In this document: positions 43,694 through 52,794 of the stretch, one piece after another
Layout: each line of letters starts with the position of its first letter
Position numbering within the stretch: the stretch's first letter is position 1
NCBI GenBank assembly: GCA_040217575.1
Contig: JAVJPW010000007.1
Span: forward strand, 124,001 to 188,000
DNA: 64,000 bases
Reading direction: 5' to 3'
From: Pacificispira sp040217575
GTDB lineage: Bacteria; Pseudomonadota; Alphaproteobacteria; UBA8366; Aestuariispiraceae
The notes under the pieces: model-generated
Databases searched by the model: none
Seen by the model: the letters and a program-made list of their open reading frames with translations, nothing else
Told to the model about the DNA's origin: nothing
Position numbers and translations under genes: made by a program

Positions 43694-44587
43694 TTAGAGC
43701 GCTTCGGCGCCCGAGATAATTTCAATCAGTTCCTTGGTGATCATCGCCTGGCGTGCCCGGTTATAGGTGATCGACAGCGAATTGATCATGTCGCCCGCGT
43801 TGCGGGTCGCATTGTCCATGGCGGTCATCCGCGCGCCCTGTTCAGAGGCAAAGCTTTCCAGCATCGCGCGATAGACCTGAACCGCGAGGTTCTTCGGAAG
43901 CAGGGCTTCCAGGATTTCCTCTTCACCCGGTTCGAACTCGTACTGCGCGCCGCCCAGGTCATCACCGGAATCCGCATCGCCCCCGCCGTCATCGGCGTTG
44001 GTGAACGGAATCAGCTGAAGCGGAGTGACCTCCTGTGTCAGCGCCGAGATGAATTTGTTGAAGTACAGCGTGCAGACATCGAACTCGCCCGCTTCGAACA
44101 TTTCAACGACCTTTGCGACGACCGCATCGGCATGTTCGATATGCGGCGCCGGTTTGATCAGGTCTTCGAACCCGTGGACCAGCTTGTCACGATGCGTCCG
44201 GCGAAGAAGGGAGACACCCTTTCGGCCGACGGCGATCAGCTTCACCGTCTTGCCCTGCCCCGTCAGCTGGTCGATGCGCTTGTTGACGGCACGGATGATC
44301 GACCCGTTGAACCCGCCGCACAGACCGCGATCGGACGAGACAACGACAATCAGATGCGTATCGTCACTGCCGGTACCAGCCAGAAGCTTCGGCGCGCTGT
44401 CTGCGGAAACACCGGCGGCCAGCGAATTCAGCATCCGCTCCATCCGTTCCGCATAGGGGCGTGCCGCACCGGCCGCTTCCTCAGCTTTCTTCAGCTTCGC
44501 GGCAGCGACCATTTTCATGGCCGACGTGATCCGCCGCGTCGACTGAACGCTGGAAATCCGGGTCTTTAAGTCCTTAAGAGACGGCAT
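43694..44587 (-). CDS. atpG: ATP synthase F1 gamma subunit
   Basis: A 297-residue central shaft. The N-terminal helix SLKDLKTRISSVQSTRRIT and the C-terminal SITYNRARQAMITKELIEIISGA are the coiled-coil pair inside the alpha3beta3 ring; VVSSDRGLCGGFN is the conserved Rossmann-like block. An insert around 205-235 (DDGGGDADSGDDLGG) is acidic and glycine-rich, an alphaproteobacterial gamma feature. A hairpin lies in the spacer before it. Confidence 0.97.
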   Translation of the reverse strand: MPSLKDLKTRISSVQSTRRITSAMKMVAAAKLKKAEEAAGAARPYAERMERMLNSLAAGVSADSAPKLLAGTGSDDTHLIVVVSSDRGLCGGFNGSIIRAVNKRIDQLTGQGKTVKLIAVGRKGVSLLRRTHRDKLVHGFEDLIKPAPHIEHADAVVAKVVEMFEAGEFDVCTLYFNKFISALTQEVTPLQLIPFTNADDGGGDADSGDDLGGAQYEFEPGEEEILEALLPKNLAVQVYRAMLESFASEQGARMTAMDNATRNAGDMINSLSITYNRARQAMITKELIEIISGAEAL

Positions 44588-44618
44588 GTCTTATCCCGAT
44601 ATCCTGCTCGTTTCCCAA

Positions 44619-44640
44619 GGGCCCGACCATTGCCGGGCCC
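44619..44640 (-). other. intercistronic hairpin between atpA and atpG
   Basis: GGGCCCG and CGGGCCC form a 7-bp stem with an 8-base loop in the 73-base atpA-atpG gap. No T-run follows on the minus strand, so it is probably not a full terminator. It could stop a fraction of transcripts or shield atpA mRNA, helping the 3:1 alpha:gamma ratio. That role is inference. Confidence 0.45.
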
Positions 44641-44660
44641 ATCCCCTTAGCAATCCGGCC

Positions 44661-46190
44661 TTAGGCAAAGACCTTCGCAAAACCGTCCAGGATCGCGACG
44701 AGCGCCTTTTCGGTATCTTCGTCCAGAACGCCGGTATCGTCGATCTTGTCCAGGGTCGCCTTGTGTTCGTTACGGGCATGTTCCAGCAGCTTTGCTTCGT
44801 AACGGTTCACGTCGCCGACGCCGATCTTGTCCAGGTAACCGTGGGTACCGGCATAAATGGCCAGAACCTGCTCAGACACCTTAAGCGGCTGATACTGCGG
44901 CTGCTTCAGGAGTTCCGTCAGGCGCGCACCACGGGCCAGAAGGCGCTGGGTCGACGCATCCAGGTCAGACGCGAACTGGGCGAAAGCTTCCATTTCACGA
45001 TACTGGGCCAGTTCAAGTTTGACCGAACCCGCAACTTTCTTCATCGCCTTCGTCTGCGCGGCGGAACCGACACGGCTGACCGACAGGCCGACGTTAATGG
45101 CGGGGCGAATGCCCTTATAGAACAGGCTGGTTTCCAGGAAGATCTGACCGTCTGTGATAGAAATCACGTTGGTCGGAATATAAGCCGACACGTCGTTCGC
45201 CTGGGTTTCGATGACCGGAAGCGACGTCAGCGAGCCCGCACCATGGTCGTCGCCCATTTTCGCGGCGCGTTCCAACAGACGGGAGTGAATGTAGAACACG
45301 TCCCCCGGATAGGCTTCACGGCCCGGCGGGCGGCGCAGCAACAGCGACATCTGGCGATAGGCCGTCGCCTGCTTGGACAGGTCGTCATAGAAGATGACCG
45401 CATGCATGCCGTTGTCGCGGAAATATTCACCCATGGCGCAACCGGTATACGGCGCCAGGAACTGCAGCGGCGCCGGATCGGACGCCGTGGCGGCGACCAC
45501 GATGGTGTAATCCATCGCGCCCATGTCCGTCAGCGTCTTCACAACCTGCGCAACAGTGGAACGCTTCTGGCCGACCGCGACATAGATGCAATACAGCTTT
45601 TTCGATTCGTCATTGCCGGCATTGATCGGCTTCTGGTTCAGGATCGTGTCCACAATCACCGCCGTCTTGCCGGTCTGGCGGTCGCCGATGACCAGTTCAC
45701 GCTGACCACGGCCGATCGGAACCAGCGCGTCCAGCGCCTTCAGGCCCGTCTGCACCGGCTCATGCACGGATTTGCGCGGAATGATGCCGGGCGCCTTAAC
45801 TTCCGCCAGGGCCCGCTCCTTGGCTTCGATCGGCCCCTTGCCGTCGATCGGGTTGCCAAGGCCGTCAACAACGCGGCCCAGCAGTTCCTTGCCGACCGGG
45901 ACGTCCACGATGGCGCCGGTCCGCTTGACGGTGTCGCCTTCCTTGATCTCACGGTCGGAACCGAAAATCACGACGCCGACATTGTCGCTTTCCAGGTTCA
46001 GCGCCATGCCCTTAATGCCGCCGGGGAATTCGACCATCTCGCCCGCCTGGACATTGTCCAGACCGTAGACGCGCGCGACACCGTCCCCGACAGAGATAAC
46101 CTGACCCACTTCGGCGACATCGGCTTCGGCACCGAAATTCGCGATCTGGTCCTTCAGAATTGCGGAAATTTCCGCGGCCCGGAGTTCCAT
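44661..46190 (-). CDS. atpA: ATP synthase F1 alpha subunit
   Basis: A 509-residue nucleotide-binding but non-catalytic subunit. Walker A GDRQTGKTAVIVDTIL and PGREAYPGDVFYIHSRLLER are typical, with SVSRVGSAAQTKAMK the conserved alpha signature (beta has a different one). Only 3 bases separate it from atpH, so they are translated together. Confidence 0.98.
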   Translation of the reverse strand: MELRAAEISAILKDQIANFGAEADVAEVGQVISVGDGVARVYGLDNVQAGEMVEFPGGIKGMALNLESDNVGVVIFGSDREIKEGDTVKRTGAIVDVPVGKELLGRVVDGLGNPIDGKGPIEAKERALAEVKAPGIIPRKSVHEPVQTGLKALDALVPIGRGQRELVIGDRQTGKTAVIVDTILNQKPINAGNDESKKLYCIYVAVGQKRSTVAQVVKTLTDMGAMDYTIVVAATASDPAPLQFLAPYTGCAMGEYFRDNGMHAVIFYDDLSKQATAYRQMSLLLRRPPGREAYPGDVFYIHSRLLERAAKMGDDHGAGSLTSLPVIETQANDVSAYIPTNVISITDGQIFLETSLFYKGIRPAINVGLSVSRVGSAAQTKAMKKVAGSVKLELAQYREMEAFAQFASDLDASTQRLLARGARLTELLKQPQYQPLKVSEQVLAIYAGTHGYLDKIGVGDVNRYEAKLLEHARNEHKATLDKIDDTGVLDEDTEKALVAILDGFAKVFA

Positions 46191-46193
46191 TTC

Positions 46194-46748
46194 TTAAGCT
46201 CCCTTCATCGCAAGCTTGAGGCGCTGCAGCTGGGTTGCGACCGACGTATCGATCATCCGGCTGCCCACTTTGACGATCAGTCCGCCAATCAGTGACGGAT
46301 CCACATGATGTTCGACGGCAACCTTGCCGCCCATGGCCTTTTTCAGCGCGTCTTCGACCGCGGCAATCTGAGCATCGCTCAACGCCTTTGCGGACGTTAC
46401 GTCGGCCGTAACCTCACCGCGGCGCTTCGCCAGCTCGGTCAGGTAAGCCTTGATAATTGGTTTCAGTGCGAAAAGACGCCGGTTTGCCGCCGCATAACCG
46501 ACGAAACGACGGGTCAGGTCACTGACATCCATCTTGTCCAGAACGGCGGTCATGGCCTTGCCCTGGTCGGCGCGGCTGATCACCGGGCTGCGGACCAGAC
46601 GCCGCAGGTCTTCGGATTCGTCGATGATGGTGCCCAGGGCGCGGAGATCATCCGCCACGGCATCCAGCTGCTTTGCTTCGTCCGCCAGATCGAACAGCGC
46701 TTTCGCATATCGATCCGCGATTTCGTTTACGCCACCTTTGGCTGCCAC
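46194..46748 (-). CDS. atpH: ATP synthase F1 delta subunit
   Basis: A 184-residue peripheral-stalk subunit (OSCP homologue). RYAKALFDLADE opens it, and the C-terminal LIGGLIVKVGSRMIDTSVATQLQRL is the delta signature. It starts with GTG (46748). As first gene of atpHAGDC it shows the split arrangement typical of alphaproteobacteria, with F0 genes elsewhere. Confidence 0.96.
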   Translation of the reverse strand: MAAKGGVNEIADRYAKALFDLADEAKQLDAVADDLRALGTIIDESEDLRRLVRSPVISRADQGKAMTAVLDKMDVSDLTRRFVGYAAANRRLFALKPIIKAYLTELAKRRGEVTADVTSAKALSDAQIAAVEDALKKAMGGKVAVEHHVDPSLIGGLIVKVGSRMIDTSVATQLQRLKLAMKGA

Positions 46749-47122
46749 TGTTTGAAGACCCCTCAGTCAAAACGGTTTTGCCGCTGGCTCCCGCCGCTTG
46801 CATCGGACGCGCGGTTTTCTTCGACCCGAACCGCATCCCCCGAACCAGCAGGATTAGAACACGGCCAAAGCCGTATTCCAACCGCGAAGAATCACGCTCA
46901 AAATCGCTGTATTCCAGCTTTTTGAATGCGTGTCCCCCCAGGAACGAGAGGGCGTTTAGCACACGGGTTCCAGCGGTGCAACAAGACTCCGGCACTCAAA
47001 AACATGACACTTTGGCGCACCTCCCGATCCGCCCGCGGAATAGGCAGAATTGGGCTTTTCACAGCGGCTTATCCCGGATCAGATGAAGGCCTTGTATCAG
47101 TTGCGATCGGGATGTCTTTCTT
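46749..47122. other. 374-bp divergent spacer, atp operon promoter region
   Basis: No gene is supported; open frames here are shadows with no ribosome sites. The region must contain the atpHAGDC promoter and one for the rightward MFS gene. On the minus strand TTGTTG and TGCTAA, 17 bases apart (46956-46984), could be -35/-10 boxes about 208 bases before atpH. This is a weak guess. I see no riboswitch or long repeat. Confidence 0.35.
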
Positions 47123-48304
47123 ATGGACGCAGTCTGGCTAAGGCGCATTCGCGCGCCGGGGGCGGAGACACTGGCCTTCATGTTCGGGCTGGAGGCGCTG
47201 TCGCGCGGGTCCGCATCGGCTGTACTGGCCATCGATACGGTACAAATTCTGGGTTCGGACGAAACGGTAAGCGTTTGTGTCCTGTTGGGGTCAATCGTGA
47301 CAATCCCGACCCTTCTGCTGGCACCGGCGCTGGCACGACGGTTCGGCCGTCCAAGCGTCATGACCGGCGCGGCTGTCGGCGGGGCACTGGCGGCCTTGCT
47401 GTTCTCACTATTCCTGGCGGAAGCACAGATTGCGGGTTACATCCTGCGTGCCCTTGCGGTCGGGCTGGTCAGTTTCTGCCTGAACCTTTTCATCATGGAC
47501 TATGTCCGTCGTGGCGACCTGGGCCGGTCGGAACCGATGCGGATGCTGTCGCTTGGCATCGGCTGGATCATTGGCCCTGCGGTCGGTGTTTTCCTGGCGC
47601 AGCACGTGTCCGCAGAAGCGCCCTATTACTTCAGCGGAGCGATGATGCTGGTCCTGATCGGCATATTCTGGGCACTTCGCTTCAAGTCGGCACCCGGCGT
47701 CCGCCCGACCCAGACACGGGCCTTTCAGAGCCCGCTTCAGAATCTGGGCGAATTCATGCGCGACCGGCGCCTGCTTCACGCGTGGCTGAACGCGTCGGGC
47801 CGCGCCATGTTCTGGATGAGCTTCTTCATCTATACACCGCTCTATGCCGTACAGAACGGATTGGGCGAGGCGGTGGGCGGCGTCATGCTGTCCGCCGGTG
47901 CGGGCGGCATGCTGGGCATGCCGGTGTGGGGTTGGATGACGCGAAAGATGGGAATCCGACATATGGCATGCCTGACTTTCATTGCGGCATCCGTCGGATG
48001 CGCGGCGGCCTGGGCCCTGGCCGGTTCCGCGGAATATGGTGCCGCCGGCATTCTGATTGCCGCCCTGGCGATGAGCATGAATGACGGATACGGCAATGCG
48101 CTGTTCTTTCGCGCCTGCAGGCCAAGCCGCCGCACGGACATGACCCCGACATTCACGACCTATCGGGACGTTGCGGAAATAAGCCATGCAGCGCTGTTCG
48201 CGGTCCTGCTGGTCTTCCTTCCGATCGAAACGGTCTTTCTGGTCCTGGCGATTGTACTGGGCGGGCTGGCGGCCCTGTCGCGGACGATCCATCCCCGTCT
48301 CTGA
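47123..48304 (+). CDS. MFS transporter
   Basis: A 393-residue carrier with 12 helices, less canonical than the others here. LLLAPALARRFGRPSVMTGAA is the loop-2-3 region; helices 4-5 include LNLFIMDYVRRGDLGRSEPM. ALAMSMNDGYGNALFFRACR and SRRTDMTPTFTTYRDVAE near the end are distinctive and may mark a specialised subfamily. The FrhB-like gene follows after 43 bases, so both may serve one pathway. Substrate unknown. Confidence 0.82.
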   Translation: MDAVWLRRIRAPGAETLAFMFGLEALSRGSASAVLAIDTVQILGSDETVSVCVLLGSIVTIPTLLLAPALARRFGRPSVMTGAAVGGALAALLFSLFLAEAQIAGYILRALAVGLVSFCLNLFIMDYVRRGDLGRSEPMRMLSLGIGWIIGPAVGVFLAQHVSAEAPYYFSGAMMLVLIGIFWALRFKSAPGVRPTQTRAFQSPLQNLGEFMRDRRLLHAWLNASGRAMFWMSFFIYTPLYAVQNGLGEAVGGVMLSAGAGGMLGMPVWGWMTRKMGIRHMACLTFIAASVGCAAAWALAGSAEYGAAGILIAALAMSMNDGYGNALFFRACRPSRRTDMTPTFTTYRDVAEISHAALFAVLLVFLPIETVFLVLAIVLGGLAALSRTIHPRL

Positions 48305-48347
48305 CCCCGGCTTTGACCCGGCCGACAGGTCGTGCAAGAGAGGAACC

Positions 48348-49643
48348 ATGACAACGCCAATCGAACGCCTGAACCGGATCAGTGAACAGGGCCTGTGCAT
48401 CGGATGCGGGATGTGCCAGTCCGTCGCCGGCACCGATCAGATTGAAGTGGTCCGCACGCCTGACGGCGCGCTGCGCCCCGTCCCGACCGACAGGTTGACG
48501 GACGAAAGCGTCGATCGTGTCTATCGCACCTGTCCAGGCACCCGGCTTGAGGGCCTGCCGGAGACGCTGACGGATGCACAAACGAAGCGCGATCTGGTCT
48601 GGGGGGCGTTTCAACGGATCGCCAAGGCCCATGCCGCGGACCCAGAGATTCGGTTCAAGGCTGCCGCGGGCGGCGTACTGACCGCACTGGCCGTTTTCCT
48701 GATCGAAAGCGATGAAGTCGACTTCATTGTCCATGCGCGGATGCCGGTCGGTGACCCCGAACTCGGCCCCTCTTTCGGTGTTCGCCATGTCAGCCGAACC
48801 CGGGACGACGTTTTGGCCGGCGCTGGGTCACGCTATGGCCCCACCGCGACGCTGATCGACATAAGGGACCATTTGGCAAAGGAACGACCCTTCGCCTTTA
48901 TCGGCACACCGTGCGACATCACAGCGATCCGGAATCTGGCACAGGTGGATGACCGCGTGAACCGCTACTGTCGCTATATGCTGACGCCGGTCTGCGGCGG
49001 CTTCATGCAGACGCCAGCCCTGGAAAAGGCGCTGACCGGGTTTGGCCTGAATTTCGATCGGCTGACCATGGTGCGATATCGTGGCCATGGCTGTCCCGGC
49101 CCAACACGCTTGGAACAGGATGACGGGACGGTCCTGGAAAAGACCTATCTGGATTTCTGGGCGGATGAGAGCGCCTGGGGCCTGCCGTGGCGGTGCAAGG
49201 TCTGCGCCGACGGTATCGGCGAAGCAGCGGACATTGCGGCGGCCGACTGCTGGCCCGGCGGTTCCCCCACCGTCGAACAGGCCGAAAACCATCATGCGGA
49301 CCCCGGCAGCAACGGGGTCCTGATCCGCAGCACGCGGGGCGAACGATTGTGGCGGGCGGCGGTAGCGGCCGGCGCAATTGTGGAGGAAAGCCAACACACC
49401 GCACGGGACATGGATGACTGGCAACCCCATCAGGTCAGACGGAAACAGGCGGTCCAGTCCCGCTATGACGCACTGTCCGACGCCGGACGCATCGTCCCGG
49501 TGACGCAGCGTCTGCGCCTGAAGGAACTGCAGGCGAGCGTCCCGGCGGATGTACGCGACAGCCAGCGTCATGGGACGGCCGAACGAATCCGGATCGGCAA
49601 GGCGGATGAACCGACACCGGTGAAACGCGCCCCCCGGACTTGA
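48348..49643 (+). CDS. FrhB-like flavin/iron-sulfur oxidoreductase
   Basis: A 431-residue protein of the coenzyme F420 hydrogenase/dehydrogenase beta-subunit family. The N-terminal LCIGCGMCQSV is a partial ferredoxin motif; then FKAAAGGVLTALAVFL and PFAFIGTPCDITAIRNL are the FrhB blocks, with a later Cys pair in WRCKVCADGIGEAADIAAAD. Alphaproteobacteria generally lack F420, so a ferredoxin or quinone-linked reaction, as in chlorophyll-reductase relatives, is likelier. AGAGAGGA precedes the ATG. It is paired with the MFS gene just upstream. Confidence 0.85.
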   Translation: MTTPIERLNRISEQGLCIGCGMCQSVAGTDQIEVVRTPDGALRPVPTDRLTDESVDRVYRTCPGTRLEGLPETLTDAQTKRDLVWGAFQRIAKAHAADPEIRFKAAAGGVLTALAVFLIESDEVDFIVHARMPVGDPELGPSFGVRHVSRTRDDVLAGAGSRYGPTATLIDIRDHLAKERPFAFIGTPCDITAIRNLAQVDDRVNRYCRYMLTPVCGGFMQTPALEKALTGFGLNFDRLTMVRYRGHGCPGPTRLEQDDGTVLEKTYLDFWADESAWGLPWRCKVCADGIGEAADIAAADCWPGGSPTVEQAENHHADPGSNGVLIRSTRGERLWRAAVAAGAIVEESQHTARDMDDWQPHQVRRKQAVQSRYDALSDAGRIVPVTQRLRLKELQASVPADVRDSQRHGTAERIRIGKADEPTPVKRAPRT

Positions 49644-49676
49644 CCGGTGGCACGTAAAACCGTCTAACTTCCGGCC

Positions 49677-50492
49677 ATGACGACGAACGAAATCAACATA
49701 GCCATTGTCGGCGCCGCCGGGCGCATGGGACGCATGCTTGTGCGCGAGGTAACCCATACCAAAGGGTGCCGCGTCTCCGGCGCGACAGGGTCACCGGGAT
49801 CCGGAACAATTGGCAAGGATGCCGGCGAATTGGCCGGCGTTCATGCACTTGGCATTCCGGTCGAAGACGATCCGGCACCGGTGATTGCGCGCGCGCACGC
49901 GGTCATTGATTTCACCCGCCCGGATGCCACCGTGGAACATGCCAGACTGTGCGCCCAGGCCAATGCCGCCCATATCGTCGGCACGACCGGTCTGACGGCG
50001 GACCATGAAAGCGCCCTGGAACTCGCGGCGCGACACTGTCAGGTCGTCTATGCGCCGAACATGTCGGTCGGGGTCAACCTGTTGCTGGCGCTGACGGAGA
50101 AGGTCGCGTCGGTACTGGGCGAAGACTACGACATCGAAATTTTTGAAATGCACCATCGACACAAGGTCGATGCACCGTCCGGTACGGCGCTGGGACTTGG
50201 GAAGGCCGCGGCCAGGGGCCGTGATATCGCGCACGAGGAAGCGGCCGTCTTTACCCGTGAAGGCCAGACAGGTGCCCGCCCGGCCGGAAAGATTGGCTAT
50301 GCCACGTTGCGTGGCGGCGACGTGGTGGGGGAACACACGGTCATATTCGCCGGCGATGGGGAGCGGATAGAAATTGGCCACCGCGCCAGCGACCGGAAGA
50401 TTTTTGCCGCAGGTGCCATCCGGGCCGCGCAATGGGCACGCAAACAGGGCTATGGCCTGTATTCCATGCGTGACGTACTGGGATTGACCTAA
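49677..50492 (+). CDS. dapB: 4-hydroxy-tetrahydrodipicolinate reductase
   Basis: A 271-residue NAD(P)H reductase of lysine and peptidoglycan precursor synthesis. IAIVGAAGRMGRMLVREV is the nucleotide site, AVIDFTRPDATVEH and VVYAPNMSVGVNLLLAL follow. EMHHRHKVDAPSGTALGLG is the catalytic motif with the active His and Lys. Full length. It converges on the lipoprotein gene, with 7 bases between them. Confidence 0.97.
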   Translation: MTTNEINIAIVGAAGRMGRMLVREVTHTKGCRVSGATGSPGSGTIGKDAGELAGVHALGIPVEDDPAPVIARAHAVIDFTRPDATVEHARLCAQANAAHIVGTTGLTADHESALELAARHCQVVYAPNMSVGVNLLLALTEKVASVLGEDYDIEIFEMHHRHKVDAPSGTALGLGKAAARGRDIAHEEAAVFTREGQTGARPAGKIGYATLRGGDVVGEHTVIFAGDGERIEIGHRASDRKIFAAGAIRAAQWARKQGYGLYSMRDVLGLT

Positions 50493-50499
50493 AGACGGG

Positions 50500-51042
50500 C
50501 TATTGGGTGATCGTGACCACGCCGCCGGACTGAACGCCGGTGACCGTACGTTCCGCCGTGCGGCCCGCGGGTGCCACGACGACATCCACTTCCACCCCGC
50601 TTTCCAGCGGCAGGATGCGCACGGTCGCGAACCGTTCGCCCTTTACATAAGTCAGGGATGTCCGCCGGGACCGAACGATCGCGGTTTCCGTCCAACCGTA
50701 GTTCGGCATGTTCCGGCGCATGAATTCTACGACCTGTACCGGCTGGTTTGCTTCGCCCAGCATCACGACCTGTCCCGTCCAGGCCAGATCGTCCCCGACA
50801 ATGACCGTATCGCCCAGGACGACTTCGGACCCCGGCGGAACCGGCAGATCGGGAATGGTCAAAACATTGGGCGGCAATTCGCCTTCGGGGGCAACCGCGT
50901 TCGGGTCGTTGGGAGAAACAGCCTGGACCCCGGCTGTCGGACCGCGCTGGACCGAACCGGTTCCCGTGCCGATGCATCCGCTGGTCACCAGAATCGCGGC
51001 AAGCGCGGCCATGCACATTCCTGACCGTGTCGTCTCAATCAC
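50500..51042 (-). CDS. predicted lipoprotein, unknown function
   Basis: About 180 residues. The N-terminus ends in a lipobox, ILVTSGC, so the mature protein is lipidated. A Pro-rich linker (PNDPNAVAPEGELPP) leads to a compact beta-rich domain: VVEFMRRNMPNYGWTET and VKGERFATVRILPLESGVEV resemble small envelope domains, not identified further. GTG 51042 is preferred because AGGGG lies about 10 bases upstream; GTG 51069 is possible. It follows kdsB in the same direction, with 122 bases between. Confidence 0.75.
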   Translation of the reverse strand: MIETTRSGMCMAALAAILVTSGCIGTGTGSVQRGPTAGVQAVSPNDPNAVAPEGELPPNVLTIPDLPVPPGSEVVLGDTVIVGDDLAWTGQVVMLGEANQPVQVVEFMRRNMPNYGWTETAIVRSRRTSLTYVKGERFATVRILPLESGVEVDVVVAPAGRTAERTVTGVQSGGVVTITQ

Positions 51043-51164
51043 GCTTCTATGACCCCTCGAAATCGCCACCCGATTCTTGCGCGGCTACACGCCCGCACAT
51101 TTATGCCCTATCAAGGCCGCGATTCGGGTGCGCGAGGCAACGGTTTTTTGGGGTAGTCTGTTTG

Positions 51165-51905
51165 TTACCCCAGAACGGATCTGGCGCGTTCCAGGTCTTC
51201 CGGCGTATCGACGCCAAGCGGCACCGTGTCGACCAGTGCGACATCTATGCGCATGCCGTTTTCCAGGGCGCGCAATTGTTCCAGCCTTTCACGCTGCTCC
51301 AGGATGCCGGGCGGCAGTTCGATAAAGCGCATAAGCGCCTCCCGCCGGTAGGCATAAAGTCCGATGTGGTGATACAGGTCCCCCGGTCCTGAAGGTGCTG
51401 TCGCCCGGGTGAAAGTCAGCGCACGGGCAATCCGCAATCCCTCACCAGGCGGCGGGAACCCGGCGACAGCCTTCACAACATTCGGGTTATCGCGTTCTTC
51501 CTCACGGGTGATGATTGCAGCGATCGTTGCGATGTCCACCTCGGGCGTCATGGAAAGCGGGGCCAGCGACGCCTTGATCGATCCCGGATCGATCGTCGGC
51601 AGGTCACCCTGGACATTGATGACAGTATCGTATCGTCCATCGGGATCAAACCGACCCAGCGCTTCTGCGATTCGGTCGGACCCGGATGGATGTGCCGGGT
51701 CGGTCATGACCGCCAAAAACCCCGCCGCCGTCACGGCGGCCGCAATGGCCGCGTCCCCGGCCGCGACCACGACCGGTCCCAGGTCAGCCTCTGCCGCGCG
51801 TTCTACACAATGAACAATCATCGGCTTGCCATGAATTTCCGCCAGCGGCTTATCCGGCAGCCGCAGCGAGGCAAGTCGGGATGGGATGATAACGACTGGA
51901 TTCAA
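51165..51905 (-). CDS. kdsB: CMP-Kdo synthetase (3-deoxy-manno-octulosonate cytidylyltransferase)
   Basis: A 246-residue enzyme activating Kdo for lipopolysaccharide core assembly. VVIIPSRLASLRLPDKPLAEI is the nucleotide-binding opening, MTDPAHPSGSDRIAEAL and VINVQGDLPTIDP carry the metal and CTP residues, and HHIGLYAYRREALMRF follows. The TTG start at 51905 has GGGAG 8 bases upstream. It implies a Gram-negative outer membrane with Kdo. Confidence 0.95.
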   Translation of the reverse strand: MNPVVIIPSRLASLRLPDKPLAEIHGKPMIVHCVERAAEADLGPVVVAAGDAAIAAAVTAAGFLAVMTDPAHPSGSDRIAEALGRFDPDGRYDTVINVQGDLPTIDPGSIKASLAPLSMTPEVDIATIAAIITREEERDNPNVVKAVAGFPPPGEGLRIARALTFTRATAPSGPGDLYHHIGLYAYRREALMRFIELPPGILEQRERLEQLRALENGMRIDVALVDTVPLGVDTPEDLERARSVLG

Positions 51906-52144
51906 GGCTTCGCTCCCGGGAACTGGTGTCTTTATGCTTCCTGATGCGGCAGTTTAGATGCGACCGTGCGCCGCGAACAGGTAGCGTTGATTCTCCGATC
52001 ATGACAGGATATACCGCACAGGTACGGTGACAAAGGCACGCAGGTTTCGCCAACCCCTTCATTTGAAACGGGAAGGCGGCAATTTTGGGGGCCTGAAAAC
52101 CCTTTGGCAAAAATTGAACGAACCCAAGTCTTGTGGGGAATGCA

Positions 52145-52699
52145 ATGAACAGCGATCCGCTTCTAATCAATAAGCTTGCCGCTGCGGTCCTTGTGGCCGG
52201 GCTTCTGGGAATGGTTTCCGCGGAAATCGCGGGTGGGCTGTTCCATATCGAAGGTGATATCGACATTTCCGAACAGGCTTTTGTCATTGCCACCCCGTCC
52301 AACGACGCGGGCGCCACCGAAATGGCTGAAGAAGAGCCGGCGGGGCCAACGGATATTTTGCCGATGCTGGCGACGGCTTCTGTAGAAGAAGGCGCAAACG
52401 TCGCGCGCAAATGCCAGTCCTGCCATACGTTCGAAGCCGGTGGCCCGGCGCGGACCGGTCCGAACCTGTATAACATCGTGAATGCCGACATTGCCGCGGC
52501 TGATTTCGCATATTCCGATGTGCTGAACGGGATGGAAGGCGTCTGGGACTACGAGGCACTGAACGGGTTTCTGTACGCGCCGGCGGATTATTCTCCCGGC
52601 ACGCGGATGAGCTTCCGCGGCGTGCGCAACGACCAGGACCGTGCGGACCTGATCGTCTATCTGCGTTCGCTCAGCGACAGCCCGGCGCCGCTGCCATGA
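52145..52699 (+). CDS. membrane-anchored cytochrome c (CycM-like)
   Basis: A 184-residue class I c-type cytochrome. An uncleaved N-terminal helix (KLAAAVLVAGLLGMVSAEIAGG) anchors it; an acidic Pro/Ala linker leads to the heme domain with CQSCH (90-94) and GPNLYNIV, and the axial Met in PGTRMSFRGV. Such cytochromes carry electrons from bc1 to terminal oxidase. GTGGGGA precedes the ATG at 52145. A terminator follows before hisN. Confidence 0.93.
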   Translation: MNSDPLLINKLAAAVLVAGLLGMVSAEIAGGLFHIEGDIDISEQAFVIATPSNDAGATEMAEEEPAGPTDILPMLATASVEEGANVARKCQSCHTFEAGGPARTGPNLYNIVNADIAAADFAYSDVLNGMEGVWDYEALNGFLYAPADYSPGTRMSFRGVRNDQDRADLIVYLRSLSDSPAPLP

Positions 52700-52727
52700 T
52701 GCGGTAACCGGAATCGCGTTAGGTTTT

Positions 52728-52756
52728 ACGGGCGGAGGAAACAACTCTCCGCCCGT
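52728..52756 (+). terminator. intrinsic terminator after the cytochrome c gene
   Basis: ACGGGCGGAG and CTCCGCCCGT form a perfect 10-bp stem with a 9-base loop, followed by TTTCGTTT. A typical rho-independent terminator. Confidence 0.92.
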
Positions 52757-52794
52757 TTTCGTTTCAGGCCCTTGTTCTCCCAGGAATGTAATTC

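Noticed and set aside
44586..46295. Long open frame (569 codons) antisense to atpA
   Set aside because: High-GC codon bias of atpA leaves its complementary frame open; sequence has no family pattern and runs through intergenic DNA.
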